The notes under the pieces: model-generated
Databases searched by the model: none
Told to the model about the DNA's origin: nothing
What the model saw: only the letters and a program-made list of their open reading frames with translations
Shown here: positions 16,164-24,376 of the stretch, one piece after another
Position numbering within the stretch: position 1 is the stretch's first letter
Layout: every line of letters begins with the position of its first letter
Origin: JACOTK01 sp963743945
Lineage (GTDB): Bacteria > Actinomycetota > Acidimicrobiia > Acidimicrobiales > CADCSY01
Direction of reading: 5' to 3'
NCBI GenBank assembly: GCA_963743945.1
Contig: CAVURO010000013.1
Coordinates: 1 to 45,303 of the forward strand
DNA: 45,303 bases
Translations under genes and position numbers: made by a program

Positions 16164-16733
16164 GTCGACGAGCCGCGGATCGAGCGGGCTGTTCGTGAGA
16201 TCCTCGAGGCGATCGGCGAGGACCCCGACCGGGACGGCCTCAAGGAGACGCCCCGGCGGGTGGCCCGCATGTACCGCGAGGTCGTCGGGGGGCTGCACGA
16301 GGAGCCCGACGACCATCTGCAGGTGACCTTCGACGCCCATCACGACGAGATGGTCATGGTGCGTGACATCCCGCTCTACAGCCTGTGCGAGCACCATCTC
16401 GTTCCGTTCATCGGCCGGGCCCATGTGGCCTACATTCCGGGGAAGGACGGTCGCATCACCGGCCTGTCGAAGCTGGCCCGGCTTGTCGACGCGTACGCCC
16501 GACGCCTGCAGGTGCAGGAGAGGCTGACCGCGCAGGTGGCCGACGAGATCGAGCGCACCCTCGATCCACGAGGCGTCCTGGTGGTGTTGGAGGCCGAGCA
16601 CCTGTGCATGTCGATGCGGGGCGTACGCAAGCCCGGTTCGAGCACGGTCACCTCGGCGATGCGAGGCCTGTTTCGGGAGAACGTCGCGACGCGAAACGAG
16701 GCGCTGCAGTTCATCCACCGCGGTACGCGATGA
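16110..16733 (+). CDS. folE: GTP cyclohydrolase I
   Basis: FolE catalyses the first step of folate synthesis, GTP to 7,8-dihydroneopterin triphosphate. The zinc and active-site motif LYSLCEHHLVPFIGRAHVAYIPG and the second zinc cysteine in HLCMSMRGVRKPGSSTVTSA are intact. Three in-frame TTG codons can start it (16110, 16128, 16146), each at the head of an 18-bp repeat encoding LKEDAL; lengths would be 207, 201 or 195 residues, all within the family range. The second and third TTGs each have AAGGA ten bases upstream; the first depends on the TTGA overlap with ftsH. It opens the folate gene run and is ATGA-coupled to folP. Confidence 0.95.
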   Translation: MKEDALLKEDALLKEDALVDEPRIERAVREILEAIGEDPDRDGLKETPRRVARMYREVVGGLHEEPDDHLQVTFDAHHDEMVMVRDIPLYSLCEHHLVPFIGRAHVAYIPGKDGRITGLSKLARLVDAYARRLQVQERLTAQVADEIERTLDPRGVLVVLEAEHLCMSMRGVRKPGSSTVTSAMRGLFRENVATRNEALQFIHRGTR

Positions 16734-17545
16734 CCGATGGTCCAGCGGGTGTGCTCGTCATGGGGGTTCTGAACGTCACGCCGGATTCCTTCTTCGACGG
16801 GGGCCGATACCTCGATGTCGATGCAGCCGTGGGCCGTGGCATGGAGATGATCGCCGAGGGTGTCGACGTCGTCGACGTCGGTGGCGAGTCGACGCGACCG
16901 GGAGCCGACCCGGTGAACGCCGACGAGGAACGTCGACGAGTGCTCCCGGTGATAGCCGCCCTTTCGCCTCACGTGCGGGTTTCGATCGACTCCTCCAAGG
17001 AAACGGTCGCCGCCGCGGCAGTCGAGGCCGGCGCCACCTTGATCAACGACGTCTCGGCTTCGTTGTGGCCACTTGCCGCGTCGGCACAGGTTGGTTGGGT
17101 GGCGATGCACCGACAGGGCGACCCCAAGACCATGCAGCGGTCCCCCGCGTACGGTGACGTGGTCGGCGAGGTCCTCGACTTGTTGCTGGAAAGGGCAAAC
17201 CGGGCCGAGGAGGAGGGGGTTCCCGAGGTGTGGATCGATCCGGGCATCGGGTTCGGCAAGACTCTCGAGCACAACGTCCGTCTGCTCGGGGCACTCGAGC
17301 GATTCGTGAAGAGCGGCCGGCCCGTCATGGTGGGCGTGAGTCGAAAGCAGTTTCTCGGCACGCTGGCGGGAGGCGTCGGGGCACAGGAGCGCCTCGATGC
17401 CTCGGTGGCGACAGCAGTCTGGGCCGCAACCCAGGGGGTTGGCATGGTTCGGGTGCACGATGTGGGTCAAACGGTGATGGCGATGCGTCTGATGGGGGAA
17501 CGTCTGATGGGGGAACGTTTGAAGGGGGAAGGGGTTCCGGCATGA
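16730..17545 (+). CDS. folP: Dihydropteroate synthase
   Basis: The enzyme condenses hydroxymethyl-dihydropterin pyrophosphate with p-aminobenzoate to form dihydropteroate; it is the sulfonamide target. The TIM-barrel motifs are VLNVTPDSFFDGG (residue 12 on), VDVGGESTRPGA, INDVSA, DPGIGFGKTLEHN and GVSRKQFLG. The region usually reading MHMRG.P is AMHRQGDP here, within family variation. At 271 residues it is typical, including a C-terminal extension RLMGE-RLMGE-RLKGE made by a 15-bp repeat. ATG 16730 overlaps the folE stop. Its own stop overlaps the phosphatase-like gene. Confidence 0.95.
   Translation: MTDGPAGVLVMGVLNVTPDSFFDGGRYLDVDAAVGRGMEMIAEGVDVVDVGGESTRPGADPVNADEERRRVLPVIAALSPHVRVSIDSSKETVAAAAVEAGATLINDVSASLWPLAASAQVGWVAMHRQGDPKTMQRSPAYGDVVGEVLDLLLERANRAEEEGVPEVWIDPGIGFGKTLEHNVRLLGALERFVKSGRPVMVGVSRKQFLGTLAGGVGAQERLDASVATAVWAATQGVGMVRVHDVGQTVMAMRLMGERLMGERLKGEGVPA
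17486..17530. repeat. 15-bp tandem repeat at the folP 3' end
   Basis: CGTCTGATGGGGGAA occurs twice and is followed by a diverged CGTTTGAAGGGGGAA. The units are in frame and encode RLMGE pentapeptides at the end of folP. Confidence 0.9.
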
Positions 17546-18048
17546 AGGGAAAGTGGGCGCAGGGCATCACGCCCCGCCATTTCACATGGGTGATCAAGGA
17601 TCAACTTGCCGTCTGCGAGCGACCGGGGGGTTGTGGGCCCAACCATCGTCGGGTGCGTCGCCAGGAGGAGCTCATCTGGCTGCGCGAGCAGGGATTTACA
17701 CGCATCATCAGTTTGTTGACCTCGCCGCACAACCTGCACGTCTACGAGGAGATGGACATGGCATGGATGCATGTTCCGTTCGGACGTCACGACGACCCGG
17801 TGAAGTTGATGTCGACGCTGCTCCCGGACCTGCGCCGCCTGCTGGGCAAGGGCGAGCGGATCCTGATCCACCAGGACGCGGTGGAGGACACGGTTCAGGG
17901 AACCATCGGGGGCTACCTCGCCTATGCAGGTCTCGCGCCCGACGTGCCGAGGGCGGTGGAGATGGCGGAACGGCTTCTGTCCCGACCGCTGTCGTCGTCG
18001 GGTCGAGAGCTCGTAAGCCTCGCCGGACGACTCACTCCGGAACGATGA
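17542..18048 (+). CDS. Phosphatase-fold-like protein with catalytic residues replaced
   Basis: This protein of 168 residues sits between folP and folB with ATGA overlaps on both sides. Its layout resembles dual-specificity phosphatases: an N-terminal PRHFTWVIKDQLAVCERPG, a strand RIISLL, then MAWMHVPFGRHDDPV, a helix LLPDLRRLLGKG, and GERILIH followed by a helix (GTIGGYLAYAGL). In active phosphatases HCxxGxxR follows the strand; here it reads H110-Q111-D112-A113-V114-E115-D116-T117, so both the nucleophilic Cys and the binding Arg are absent. If the fold call is right, it is a pseudoenzyme or a different hydrolase. Active dihydroneopterin phosphate removal is a known gap in bacterial folate synthesis, but this protein lacks the chemistry for a Cys-phosphatase. 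Fold and role are inference. Confidence 0.7.
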   Translation: MKGKWAQGITPRHFTWVIKDQLAVCERPGGCGPNHRRVRRQEELIWLREQGFTRIISLLTSPHNLHVYEEMDMAWMHVPFGRHDDPVKLMSTLLPDLRRLLGKGERILIHQDAVEDTVQGTIGGYLAYAGLAPDVPRAVEMAERLLSRPLSSSGRELVSLAGRLTPER

Positions 18049-18431
18049 GCGATCCCTCGGGCGATCCCTCGGGCGATTGCATCGAGCTGCGGGGGCTGCG
18101 GGTCCTTGCGTTCTGCGGTGTGCCGGAGGAGGAGCGGGCAAGGGCCCAGCCCCTCGAGATCGACCTCGATCTCGGCCTCGATCTGACCGATGCCGCTCGG
18201 GACGACGATCTGGATCGGACGGTGGACTACGGGGCGTTGTGCGACGCGGTCAGCGCCTGCGTCACCGATCGTCCGGCAGCGCTGCTTGAACATCTTGCGC
18301 AACGGGTGGCCGAGGTGGCGCTGGGCCTCGATGTCCGGGTGCGCTGGGTCACGGTTGCGGTGCGCAAGATGCGGCCCCCGGTTCCTCATGATGTCGCCAC
18401 CGCCGGGGTGAGGGTGACCCGCCGACCGTGA
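18045..18431 (+). CDS. folB: Dihydroneopterin aldolase
   Basis: FolB cleaves 7,8-dihydroneopterin to hydroxymethyl-dihydropterin and glycolaldehyde. The start of the fold reads IELRGLRVLAFCGVPEEERARAQPLEIDLDL, with the family GVxxEER pattern, then TVDYGALCDAV and LLEHLAQRVAEVAL carrying the catalytic and substrate glutamates. KMRPPVPHDVATAGV supplies the end-of-fold motif with K-x-x-P/A. At 128 residues it is normal. ATG 18045 overlaps the previous stop. A short N-terminal addition, DPSG twice, comes from a 12-bp duplication. It is coupled to folK by GTGA. Confidence 0.94.
   Translation: MSDPSGDPSGDCIELRGLRVLAFCGVPEEERARAQPLEIDLDLGLDLTDAARDDDLDRTVDYGALCDAVSACVTDRPAALLEHLAQRVAEVALGLDVRVRWVTVAVRKMRPPVPHDVATAGVRVTRRP
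18051..18074. repeat. 12-bp direct duplication at the folB 5' end
   Basis: GATCCCTCGGGC occurs twice in tandem directly after the second codon of folB and encodes DPSG-DPSG. Confidence 0.85.
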
Positions 18432-18904
18432 GGGCCTTCCTCTCGTTGGGTTCGAACCTCGGTGACCGCACGGGCAATCTCCGAGGGGCGATCGCGGGCC
18501 TCGCCGAGGTGGTCGGGGTGTCGCCCGTGTACGAGACCGATCCCGTCGGTGGGCCCGAGCAGGGTGCCTATCTGAACGTCGTGGTCGAGCTCGACACGCG
18601 GTGTTCCCCTCGCCAGTTGCTCGACCGGTGTCGGGCCTGCGAGGAGTCCGCCGGCCGGATCCGAGCCGAACGGTGGGGCCCACGCACCCTCGACGTCGAC
18701 GTCCTGCTCGTGGGTGACCTCGTGGTCGACGAGCCCGATCTTCAGGTTCCCCATCCTCGTATGTGGCAACGTCGTTTCGTGCTGGCGCCGCTTCGTGATC
18801 TCGCTCCCGACCTCGTGACCGACGAGGCCGTTACGGCAGCAGAGGGAGTCGTTCGACAGCTGGCGTCGGATGTCTCGGTCCGCAACGACGGGACAGGCTC
18901 ATGA
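18428..18904 (+). CDS. folK: Hydroxymethyl-dihydropterin pyrophosphokinase
   Basis: FolK transfers pyrophosphate from ATP to 6-hydroxymethyl-7,8-dihydropterin, giving the FolP substrate. The start FLSLGSNLGDR, the segment VYETDPVGGPEQGAYLNVVVEL, the signature ERWGPRTLDVDVLL and HPRMWQRRFVLAPLRDLAP are all present, with the Mg-binding aspartates in DVDV. At 158 residues it is standard. GTG 18428 overlaps the folB stop, and its own stop overlaps the next ATG. Four pathway genes therefore lie in one coupled run. Confidence 0.95.
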   Translation: MRAFLSLGSNLGDRTGNLRGAIAGLAEVVGVSPVYETDPVGGPEQGAYLNVVVELDTRCSPRQLLDRCRACEESAGRIRAERWGPRTLDVDVLLVGDLVVDEPDLQVPHPRMWQRRFVLAPLRDLAPDLVTDEAVTAAEGVVRQLASDVSVRNDGTGS

Positions 18905-19629
18905 CCGACTCGACCGGAGCGGCGTTGCCGGTTGTTCGTGTCATCGGTTCCGGCAGAGCCGGTGGTGCGCTGAGCGCCGGGCTGGCGGGATGTGACTGGA
19001 GCGTGCGTGCCCCTCTGGGCCGTGGGGACGATCTGCGGGCGGCCGCCGGTGGGGTCGATCTGGTCGTGGTCGCCACGCCGGATGACGTGATCGCCGAGGT
19101 GGCGGCGCGCATCGAGCCGGTCTCGACCACGGTCGTCGCGCACCTCGCAGGTTCGCTCGGGCTCGACGTGCTCGCCCCCCATCGGCGTCGGGCCGCGATC
19201 CATCCCCTGATCAGCATCCCCGTTCCCGAGACCGACCTTTCCGGAGCCTGGTTCGCCATTGCGGGCGACCCGATGGCCGCCCGGGTGGTCGATGCCCTCG
19301 ACGGTCGGTCGTTCACGGTTGGCGACGAGCACCGTGCGGGCTATCACGCGGCGGCGTGCATCGCCTCGAACCATCTGGTCGCGCTCCTCGGCCAGGTCGA
19401 GCGCGTCGCCCTCGCCGCCGGCTTGCCCCTCGAGCCCTTCCTCGATCTGGCGCAGGGGACGCTCGATCAGGTCCGCGCCCTCGGCCCGGCCGGCGCCCTG
19501 ACCGGACCCGCCCGCCGAGGTGACGAGGCAACCCTGGCCCGGCATCTTCAAGCCCTCGACCCTTCCGAGCGCGGCGCCTACGAAGTCCTCATGCTCGCTG
19601 CCAAGAGGCTTGCCGGCAAGAGCCCCTGA
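18901..19629 (+). CDS. Rossmann-like / DUF2520 domain protein
   Basis: The protein of 242 residues has an N-terminal dinucleotide-binding fold (VVRVIGSGRAGGALSAGL, G-S-G-R-A-G), a second strand VDLVVVATPDDVIAEVA, and a C-terminal helical domain with HRAGYHAAACIASNHLVALL, as in the DUF2520 family related to 6-phosphogluconate-dehydrogenase-like reductases. The Mycobacterium homologue Rv3603c sits in the same place before panC. An NAD(P)-dependent reductase role near pantothenate synthesis, possibly on ketopantoate, is suggested by place and fold but not shown. ATG 18901 overlaps the folK stop. Confidence 0.85.
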   Translation: MTDSTGAALPVVRVIGSGRAGGALSAGLAGCDWSVRAPLGRGDDLRAAAGGVDLVVVATPDDVIAEVAARIEPVSTTVVAHLAGSLGLDVLAPHRRRAAIHPLISIPVPETDLSGAWFAIAGDPMAARVVDALDGRSFTVGDEHRAGYHAAACIASNHLVALLGQVERVALAAGLPLEPFLDLAQGTLDQVRALGPAGALTGPARRGDEATLARHLQALDPSERGAYEVLMLAAKRLAGKSP

Positions 19630-19641
19630 AAGGAGACGGCC

Positions 19642-20496
19642 ATGACCATCCCCGTCCTCGATCGCATCGGCGAGCTCTCGACCCTGCTCGATGCGAAGCG
19701 GGCTGCCGGCGCCACCATCGGTCTGGTGCCCACCATGGGGGCCTTGCACCCTGGTCACGCGACGCTGATCGCGCGGGCCGCCGAGGAGTGCGACGTGGCG
19801 TGCGTGACCGTGTTCGTCAACCCCCTGCAGTTCGGGCCCCACGAGGACTTCGAGGCCTACCCGCGGGACCTCGGTGCCGACGTGCGAATCGCGGCAGCCT
19901 CAGGGGCGGCCATGGTCTTTGCGCCTCCCGTGATCGAGATGTACCCGGGTGACCAATCCACCACCGTTCATGTGTCGGGTCTGACCGACGTGCTCGACGG
20001 GCTCGCCCGTCCGGGTCACTTCGACGGGGTGGCGACCGTGGTCGCCAAGCTCTTCGCCATGTCCGGCAGGTGCCGCGCCTACTTCGGGGAGAAGGACTTC
20101 CAACAGTTGGCCGTCGTGCGGCGGATGGCGACCGACCTCTCCCTCCCGGTTGAGATCGTGGGGTGCCCGACCGCTCGCGATCACGACGGCGTGGCGCTGT
20201 CCAGCCGCAACGCCTACCTCAACGCCGAGGAGCGGGCGGCGGCGCCCGTGCTGATTCGAGCCCTGCGTGCCGGCGCGGACCTGTTGGCGAAGGGTGAGCG
20301 CGACCCGGCGCGGGTTCGTCGGGAGATGGTCTCGATCGTCGAGGCCGAGGCCCTCGCGACCCTCGACCAGGCCGAGGTGGTCGATCCGCTGACGTTGCGC
20401 ACACCGGATATGCTCGACAGTGAGGTCGTTCTGCTCGTGGCGGCCCGCATCGGGCCGGCTCGGTTGATCGACAACATGCGGGCCTCGACAAGTTGA
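19642..20496 (+). CDS. panC: Pantothenate synthetase
   Basis: PanC joins pantoate and beta-alanine using ATP. The nucleotide-binding motif PTMGALHPGHATLIARA is at about residues 30-46, followed by VNPLQFGPHEDFEAYPRDL, the ATP-site YFGEKDFQQLAVVRRM and the pantoate-site LSSRNAYL. At 284 residues it is typical. A good Shine-Dalgarno (AAAGGAGA) precedes ATG 19642, one of the few strong ones in this run, and the gene is 12 bases from the previous stop. An intrinsic terminator follows, so panC likely closes the folate-pantothenate transcript. Confidence 0.96.
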   Translation: MTIPVLDRIGELSTLLDAKRAAGATIGLVPTMGALHPGHATLIARAAEECDVACVTVFVNPLQFGPHEDFEAYPRDLGADVRIAAASGAAMVFAPPVIEMYPGDQSTTVHVSGLTDVLDGLARPGHFDGVATVVAKLFAMSGRCRAYFGEKDFQQLAVVRRMATDLSLPVEIVGCPTARDHDGVALSSRNAYLNAEERAAAPVLIRALRAGADLLAKGERDPARVRREMVSIVEAEALATLDQAEVVDPLTLRTPDMLDSEVVLLVAARIGPARLIDNMRASTS

Positions 20497-20515
20497 GCTT
20501 CTTGGCCCATGATGA

Positions 20516-20543
20516 GGGTGTCCAACTGACACCCAAAGTTTTT
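20516..20543 (+). terminator. Intrinsic terminator between panC and panD
   Basis: GGGTGTC (20516-20522) and GACACCC (20528-20534) form a perfect 7-bp stem around CAACT, followed by AAAGTTTTT. It should end the transcript from ftsH/fol/panC before panD. Confidence 0.85.
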
Positions 20544-20599
20544 CCACACGCTCTAGGGGGTGACCGGCAACGGCACCCACCGACAATGGAGGACATGAC

Positions 20600-21079
20600 G
20601 TGCGTCGCCGCATGATGAAGTCGAAGATCCATCGGGCCACCGTGACCGGTGCGGATCTGCACTACGTCGGGTCCATCTCGCTTGACACACGCCTCATGGA
20701 GTTGGCCGATATCCACGAGTTCGAACAGGTGCACGTGCTCGACATCGACAACGGCGCCCGCTTCGAGACCTATGCCATTGCCGGAGAGCCCGGCCAGGTG
20801 TGCCTCAATGGAGCGGCTGCCCGGCTGGTCCATCAGGGTGATCGCGTGATCGTGATCACCTACGGTGAGTACGAGGACGCCGAGCTCGACGATTTCAAGC
20901 CGTTGGTCGTCCATGTCGACACGGCGAACCGGGCGGTCGGCGAGCGGCTCGTGCGTGAGCTCACACCTGACCCCCGTCGCTACTCGGAGATCGAGGCCGA
21001 GGTGCACGCCGAGCTCGCGACGATGGATGCCGAGCTGCGCATTCTGGGTGATCCCGCGGCCGAGAACGAGGTGTTGTGA
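20600..21079 (+). CDS. panD: Aspartate 1-decarboxylase
   Basis: PanD makes beta-alanine from aspartate and needs self-cleavage to form a pyruvoyl group. The cleavage site is YVGSIS near residue 24-28 (G-S bond), with KIHRATVTGADLHY before it and the active-site region LDIDNGARFETYAI after it. NGAAARLVHQGDRVIVITYGEY is also characteristic. At 159 residues it is longer than the usual 120-140, with an acidic C-terminal extension. GTG 20600 follows GGAGG by nine bases; ATG 20612 is an alternative. A terminator separates it from panC, so it should have its own promoter, but none is clear. It overlaps nadB by four bases. Confidence 0.95.
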   Translation: MRRRMMKSKIHRATVTGADLHYVGSISLDTRLMELADIHEFEQVHVLDIDNGARFETYAIAGEPGQVCLNGAAARLVHQGDRVIVITYGEYEDAELDDFKPLVVHVDTANRAVGERLVRELTPDPRRYSEIEAEVHAELATMDAELRILGDPAAENEVL

Positions 21080-22677
21080 CGGGGAAGTCCTCCCCGCCCA
21101 ACTTCTCCTCCTCCTCGCCGCAACCACTCGACCTGCTGGTGCTCGGCAGCGGGGTTGCGGGCCTCACGGCTGCGGTGCACAGTGCCACGAAGCTGGGTGC
21201 GCGCGTCGGTGTGCTCACCAAGGCGGAGTTGCACCAGGCCACCACCCGCTGGGCTCAGGGTGGTGTCGCTGCGGTCCTCTCCGCCGACGAGGACTCCACC
21301 GACATGCACCTTGCCGACACCCTTGCCGCCGGCGCCGGGCTGTGTGATGTGGACGCCGTGCGCGTGCTGGTCGACGAGGGCCCGGGTCGCGTGAACGACC
21401 TGATCACGCTCGGCGCGGTGTTCGACACCGACGCGCAAGGGTCGCTGTTGCTCGCTCGGGAAGGCGGGCACTCCCGGCCCCGTATCGTGCACGCCGGTGG
21501 TGCTGCGACCGGTGCAGAGATCGAGCGAGCCCTCGTCGATGCCGTGCGGTCAACGGCGGCCGTCGTGCTGGAGGGTTGGTACGCGATCGATCTCCTGATC
21601 GAGGGTGGGCGTTGTGCCGGTGTGGTCTCGCTCGACGGATCAGGCGTGCGTCACGAGGTTCGGGCGCGGCACACGTTGTTGGCCACCGGGGGTGCAGGAC
21701 AGCTCTACAGCGTGACGACCAATCCTGCCGAGGCCACCGGCGACGGGGTGGCGATGGCGCTGCGCGCCGGGATTGCCGTCGCCGACATCGAGTTCATGCA
21801 GTTCCACCCGACAGCCCTGCACCACCCGGCGATGCCGCGCCCGCTGCTCTCCGAGGCGCTGCGAGGACATGGTGCCGTGCTGCGCGACGCCGGAGGGGAT
21901 CGTTTCATCGATGAACTGGCGACCCGAGACCAGGTGAGCCGAGCGATGACCCTGCGCATGGCCGAACAGCACGTCGAGCATCTCTGGCTCGACGCCACGA
22001 GCCTCGACCGCTTCGATGAGCGATTTCCGACCTTGGCGGCGTCGCTCCGTGCGGTCGGGCTCGACCCGGCGCTCGATTGGCTGCCGATCGCCCCGGCAGC
22101 CCACTACCTCTCCGGGGGGGTTCTCACCGATCTGGACGGGGCATCGAGCATGCCCGGCCTGTGGGCGTGCGGCGAGGTGGCGTGCACCGGCGTCCACGGG
22201 GCCAATCGATTGGCCTCGAACTCGTTGCTCGAAGGCATGGTGTTCGGCCCTCGGGTGATCGAAGCCATCGACCGGGGCAAGGACGGCCCCGAGTCGACGG
22301 GAGCGATGGCCGACCTGGACGCCGACGCGGTGGTGCCGGCGGCACTCCCGCTCCGGCGTGCCGATGACGGCATCGATGCCGGCAAGGTGAGGGCCCAGCT
22401 GCAGCAGGCGATGACCAGGGGCGCCGGTGTGGTCCGAAGCGAGCAATCGCTCAACGAGACGGCCGCAGCGCTCCTGACTCCCGTGGTGGTCGACACGCCG
22501 CAGGATTGCGAAGCGGCCAACCTGGCCACCGTCGCGGCAGCCCTCGTTGCCTCTGCCCTGCTCCGAGCCGAGAGCCGTGGGAACCACTGGCGCAGCGATC
22601 ATCCGGACCCCGACCCCCGCCAGGCGCACCGTCTGGTCCACCTGGGCCGGTTCGCCTCGGCCGACGCGCACCGATAA
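21076..22677 (+). CDS. nadB: L-aspartate oxidase
   Basis: NadB is the flavoenzyme oxidising L-aspartate to iminoaspartate, the first step of de novo NAD synthesis. The FAD-binding LGSGVAGLTAAVHSA starts near residue 21. RWAQGGVAAVL, HAGGAATGAEIERAL, FHPTAL and GEVACTGVHGANRLASNSLLEGMVFG are hallmark motifs of the fumarate-reductase-like family. At 533 residues it is normal. GTG 21076 overlaps the panD stop (GTGA). Sharing aspartate as substrate, panD and nadB are coupled here. nadA is not present next to it in this window; nadC follows. Confidence 0.95.
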   Translation: MTGKSSPPNFSSSSPQPLDLLVLGSGVAGLTAAVHSATKLGARVGVLTKAELHQATTRWAQGGVAAVLSADEDSTDMHLADTLAAGAGLCDVDAVRVLVDEGPGRVNDLITLGAVFDTDAQGSLLLAREGGHSRPRIVHAGGAATGAEIERALVDAVRSTAAVVLEGWYAIDLLIEGGRCAGVVSLDGSGVRHEVRARHTLLATGGAGQLYSVTTNPAEATGDGVAMALRAGIAVADIEFMQFHPTALHHPAMPRPLLSEALRGHGAVLRDAGGDRFIDELATRDQVSRAMTLRMAEQHVEHLWLDATSLDRFDERFPTLAASLRAVGLDPALDWLPIAPAAHYLSGGVLTDLDGASSMPGLWACGEVACTGVHGANRLASNSLLEGMVFGPRVIEAIDRGKDGPESTGAMADLDADAVVPAALPLRRADDGIDAGKVRAQLQQAMTRGAGVVRSEQSLNETAAALLTPVVVDTPQDCEAANLATVAAALVASALLRAESRGNHWRSDHPDPDPRQAHRLVHLGRFASADAHR

Positions 22678-22687
22678 GGATCGTGGC

Positions 22688-23581
22688 GTGGTCGAACCCC
22701 GTAGCTCGCGTCCATCCCCGCCACCTGTGACCGCCGTGCGCGAGGTGGTTGCCCGCTCGCTGGCCGAGGACATGGAGCCTCTCGGTGATGTCACCGCTGC
22801 ACTGTTGGCGCCCGACACCCATGCGACCGCCTCGCTCGTCACTCGTCGTGAGGGCGTGCTCGCCGGCCGACTCTGTGCCGACGAGGTTCTGCGACAGGTC
22901 GACGCCACCCTCGAGGCGGCCTGGACCGCCGAAGACGGCGATCGAATCGTCGCCGGCCAACGACTCGCCACGCTGTCGGGATCACTGTCCTCGCTCCTGA
23001 CCGCCGAACGGACGGCGCTCAACCTGCTCGGTCACCTCTCGGGTGTCGCCACGCTCACCGCCCGGTATGTCGATGCCGTTGGCGGGAGGGTCCAGATCTG
23101 GGACACCCGAAAGACCACGCCGGGTCTGCGTGCGCTGGAAAAGGCGGCGGTTCGCGCAGGCGGTGGAGTCAACCACCGGGGCAACCTGAGCGAGTGGGTG
23201 CTGCTGAAGGACAATCACCTCGCCATGCTCGGCATCACCGAGGCGGTGGGTCGTGCCCGGGCCATGTGGCCGGGTCGCACCGTCCAGGTGGAGGCCGACC
23301 ACCTCGGCCAGCTGCAGGAGGCGATCGCCGCGGGGGCCGACCTTGTCCTGCTCGACAACATGACCCCCGAGGAGGTTCGGCGCTGCGTGGCCGAACGCGG
23401 CGAGGCGACCCGACCACTCCTGGAGGTATCCGGAGGGGTGAGTCTCGACACCGTTCTCGACTATGCATCCACGGGAGTTGATCTGATCTCGATCGGTGCG
23501 CTCACGCATTCGGCTCCTGTGCTCGACATCGCCCTCGACATCGATGTCGGCGAAACTCATCCCTTCGTTCCAGAGAGGTAG
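22688..23581 (+). CDS. nadC: Nicotinate-nucleotide pyrophosphorylase (carboxylating)
   Basis: NadC turns quinolinate and PRPP into nicotinate mononucleotide. The core reads AERTALNLLGHLSGVATLTARYVDAV, then IWDTRKTTPGLRALEKAAVRAGGGVNHR, with LLKDNHL and VEADHLGQLQEAIAAGADLVLLDNM, all typical. SGGVSLDTVLDYASTGVDLISIGALTHS closes the barrel. It has about 297 residues. AAGGA lies near 22677-22681, seven bases before GTG 22688; a GTG at 22727 would give a shorter N terminus. The frame runs open into nadB but that part is not coding. Confidence 0.94.
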   Translation: MVEPRSSRPSPPPVTAVREVVARSLAEDMEPLGDVTAALLAPDTHATASLVTRREGVLAGRLCADEVLRQVDATLEAAWTAEDGDRIVAGQRLATLSGSLSSLLTAERTALNLLGHLSGVATLTARYVDAVGGRVQIWDTRKTTPGLRALEKAAVRAGGGVNHRGNLSEWVLLKDNHLAMLGITEAVGRARAMWPGRTVQVEADHLGQLQEAIAAGADLVLLDNMTPEEVRRCVAERGEATRPLLEVSGGVSLDTVLDYASTGVDLISIGALTHSAPVLDIALDIDVGETHPFVPER

Positions 23582-23587
23582 AAGCCG

Positions 23588-24376
23588 GTGTTGTTGGTTG
23601 TCGATGTGGGAAACACCCAGACGGTCATCGGGCTCTACGAGTCGGACGACTCACCCGAGCTGATCGACCATTGGCGCATCGCCACGAGCGCCGAGCGAAC
23701 CGCCGACGAGTACGGGCTGATGTTCGAGCAGTTCCTCGGCCAACGTGACCTCGTGCTGGAGGATGCCATCACCGGACTGGCCGTTGCCTCGGTGGTCCCT
23801 CGGCTCACGGCCACGCTGCGGCGCATGTCGGCGAGATACCTCGGTTTCGACCCCGTCGTGGTGGGCCCCGGTGTGAGGACCGGCATGCCCATCCTGTACG
23901 AGAATCCCAAGGAGGTCGGCGCCGATCGCATCGCCGACGCCGTCGCGGCCTACGACCTCTACGGGGGTCCGACCGTCGTGGTGGACTTCGGCACCGCCAC
24001 CACGGTCGAGGTCATCTCCGCCGCAGGGGAATACCTCGGGGGCGCCATTGCGCCCGGCATCGAGATCAGCCTCGATGCGCTCTACAGCCGGGCGGCAGGC
24101 CTGCGACGGGTCGAGCTGGCCGAACCGCCCGCCAGCGCCATCGGACGCAACACCACCGAGTCGATTCAGGCCGGGGCCGTCTACGGCGCGGTCGCCATGG
24201 TCGATGGCCTCTGCCGGCGCGTCCAGGACGAGATCGGACCCTGCACCGTCATCTCGACGGGGGGCCTCGGCAGCCTCATCGCACCCTTGTCCTCGACGAT
24301 CCAGCATCATGAGCCCTGGCTCATGCTCCATGGGCTGCGTCTCATCCACCGCAAGAACACTCCCGAGGTCGCGTGA
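23588..24376 (+). CDS. coaX: Type III pantothenate kinase
   Basis: CoaX phosphorylates pantothenate, the first step of CoA synthesis, and belongs to the actin-like ASKHA fold. It begins MLLVVDVGNTQTVIGLYE, with the phosphate motif DVGNT at residues 6-10, and continues with GADRIADAVAAYDLYG, VVVDFGTATTVEVIS and GGAIAPGIEISLDALYSRAAGLRRVEL. At 262 residues it is standard. GTG 23588 starts six bases after the nadC stop. It ends in a GTGA overlap with lysS. Together with panC and panD it fits a vitamin B5/CoA group. Confidence 0.95.
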   Translation: MLLVVDVGNTQTVIGLYESDDSPELIDHWRIATSAERTADEYGLMFEQFLGQRDLVLEDAITGLAVASVVPRLTATLRRMSARYLGFDPVVVGPGVRTGMPILYENPKEVGADRIADAVAAYDLYGGPTVVVDFGTATTVEVISAAGEYLGGAIAPGIEISLDALYSRAAGLRRVELAEPPASAIGRNTTESIQAGAVYGAVAMVDGLCRRVQDEIGPCTVISTGGLGSLIAPLSSTIQHHEPWLMLHGLRLIHRKNTPEVA

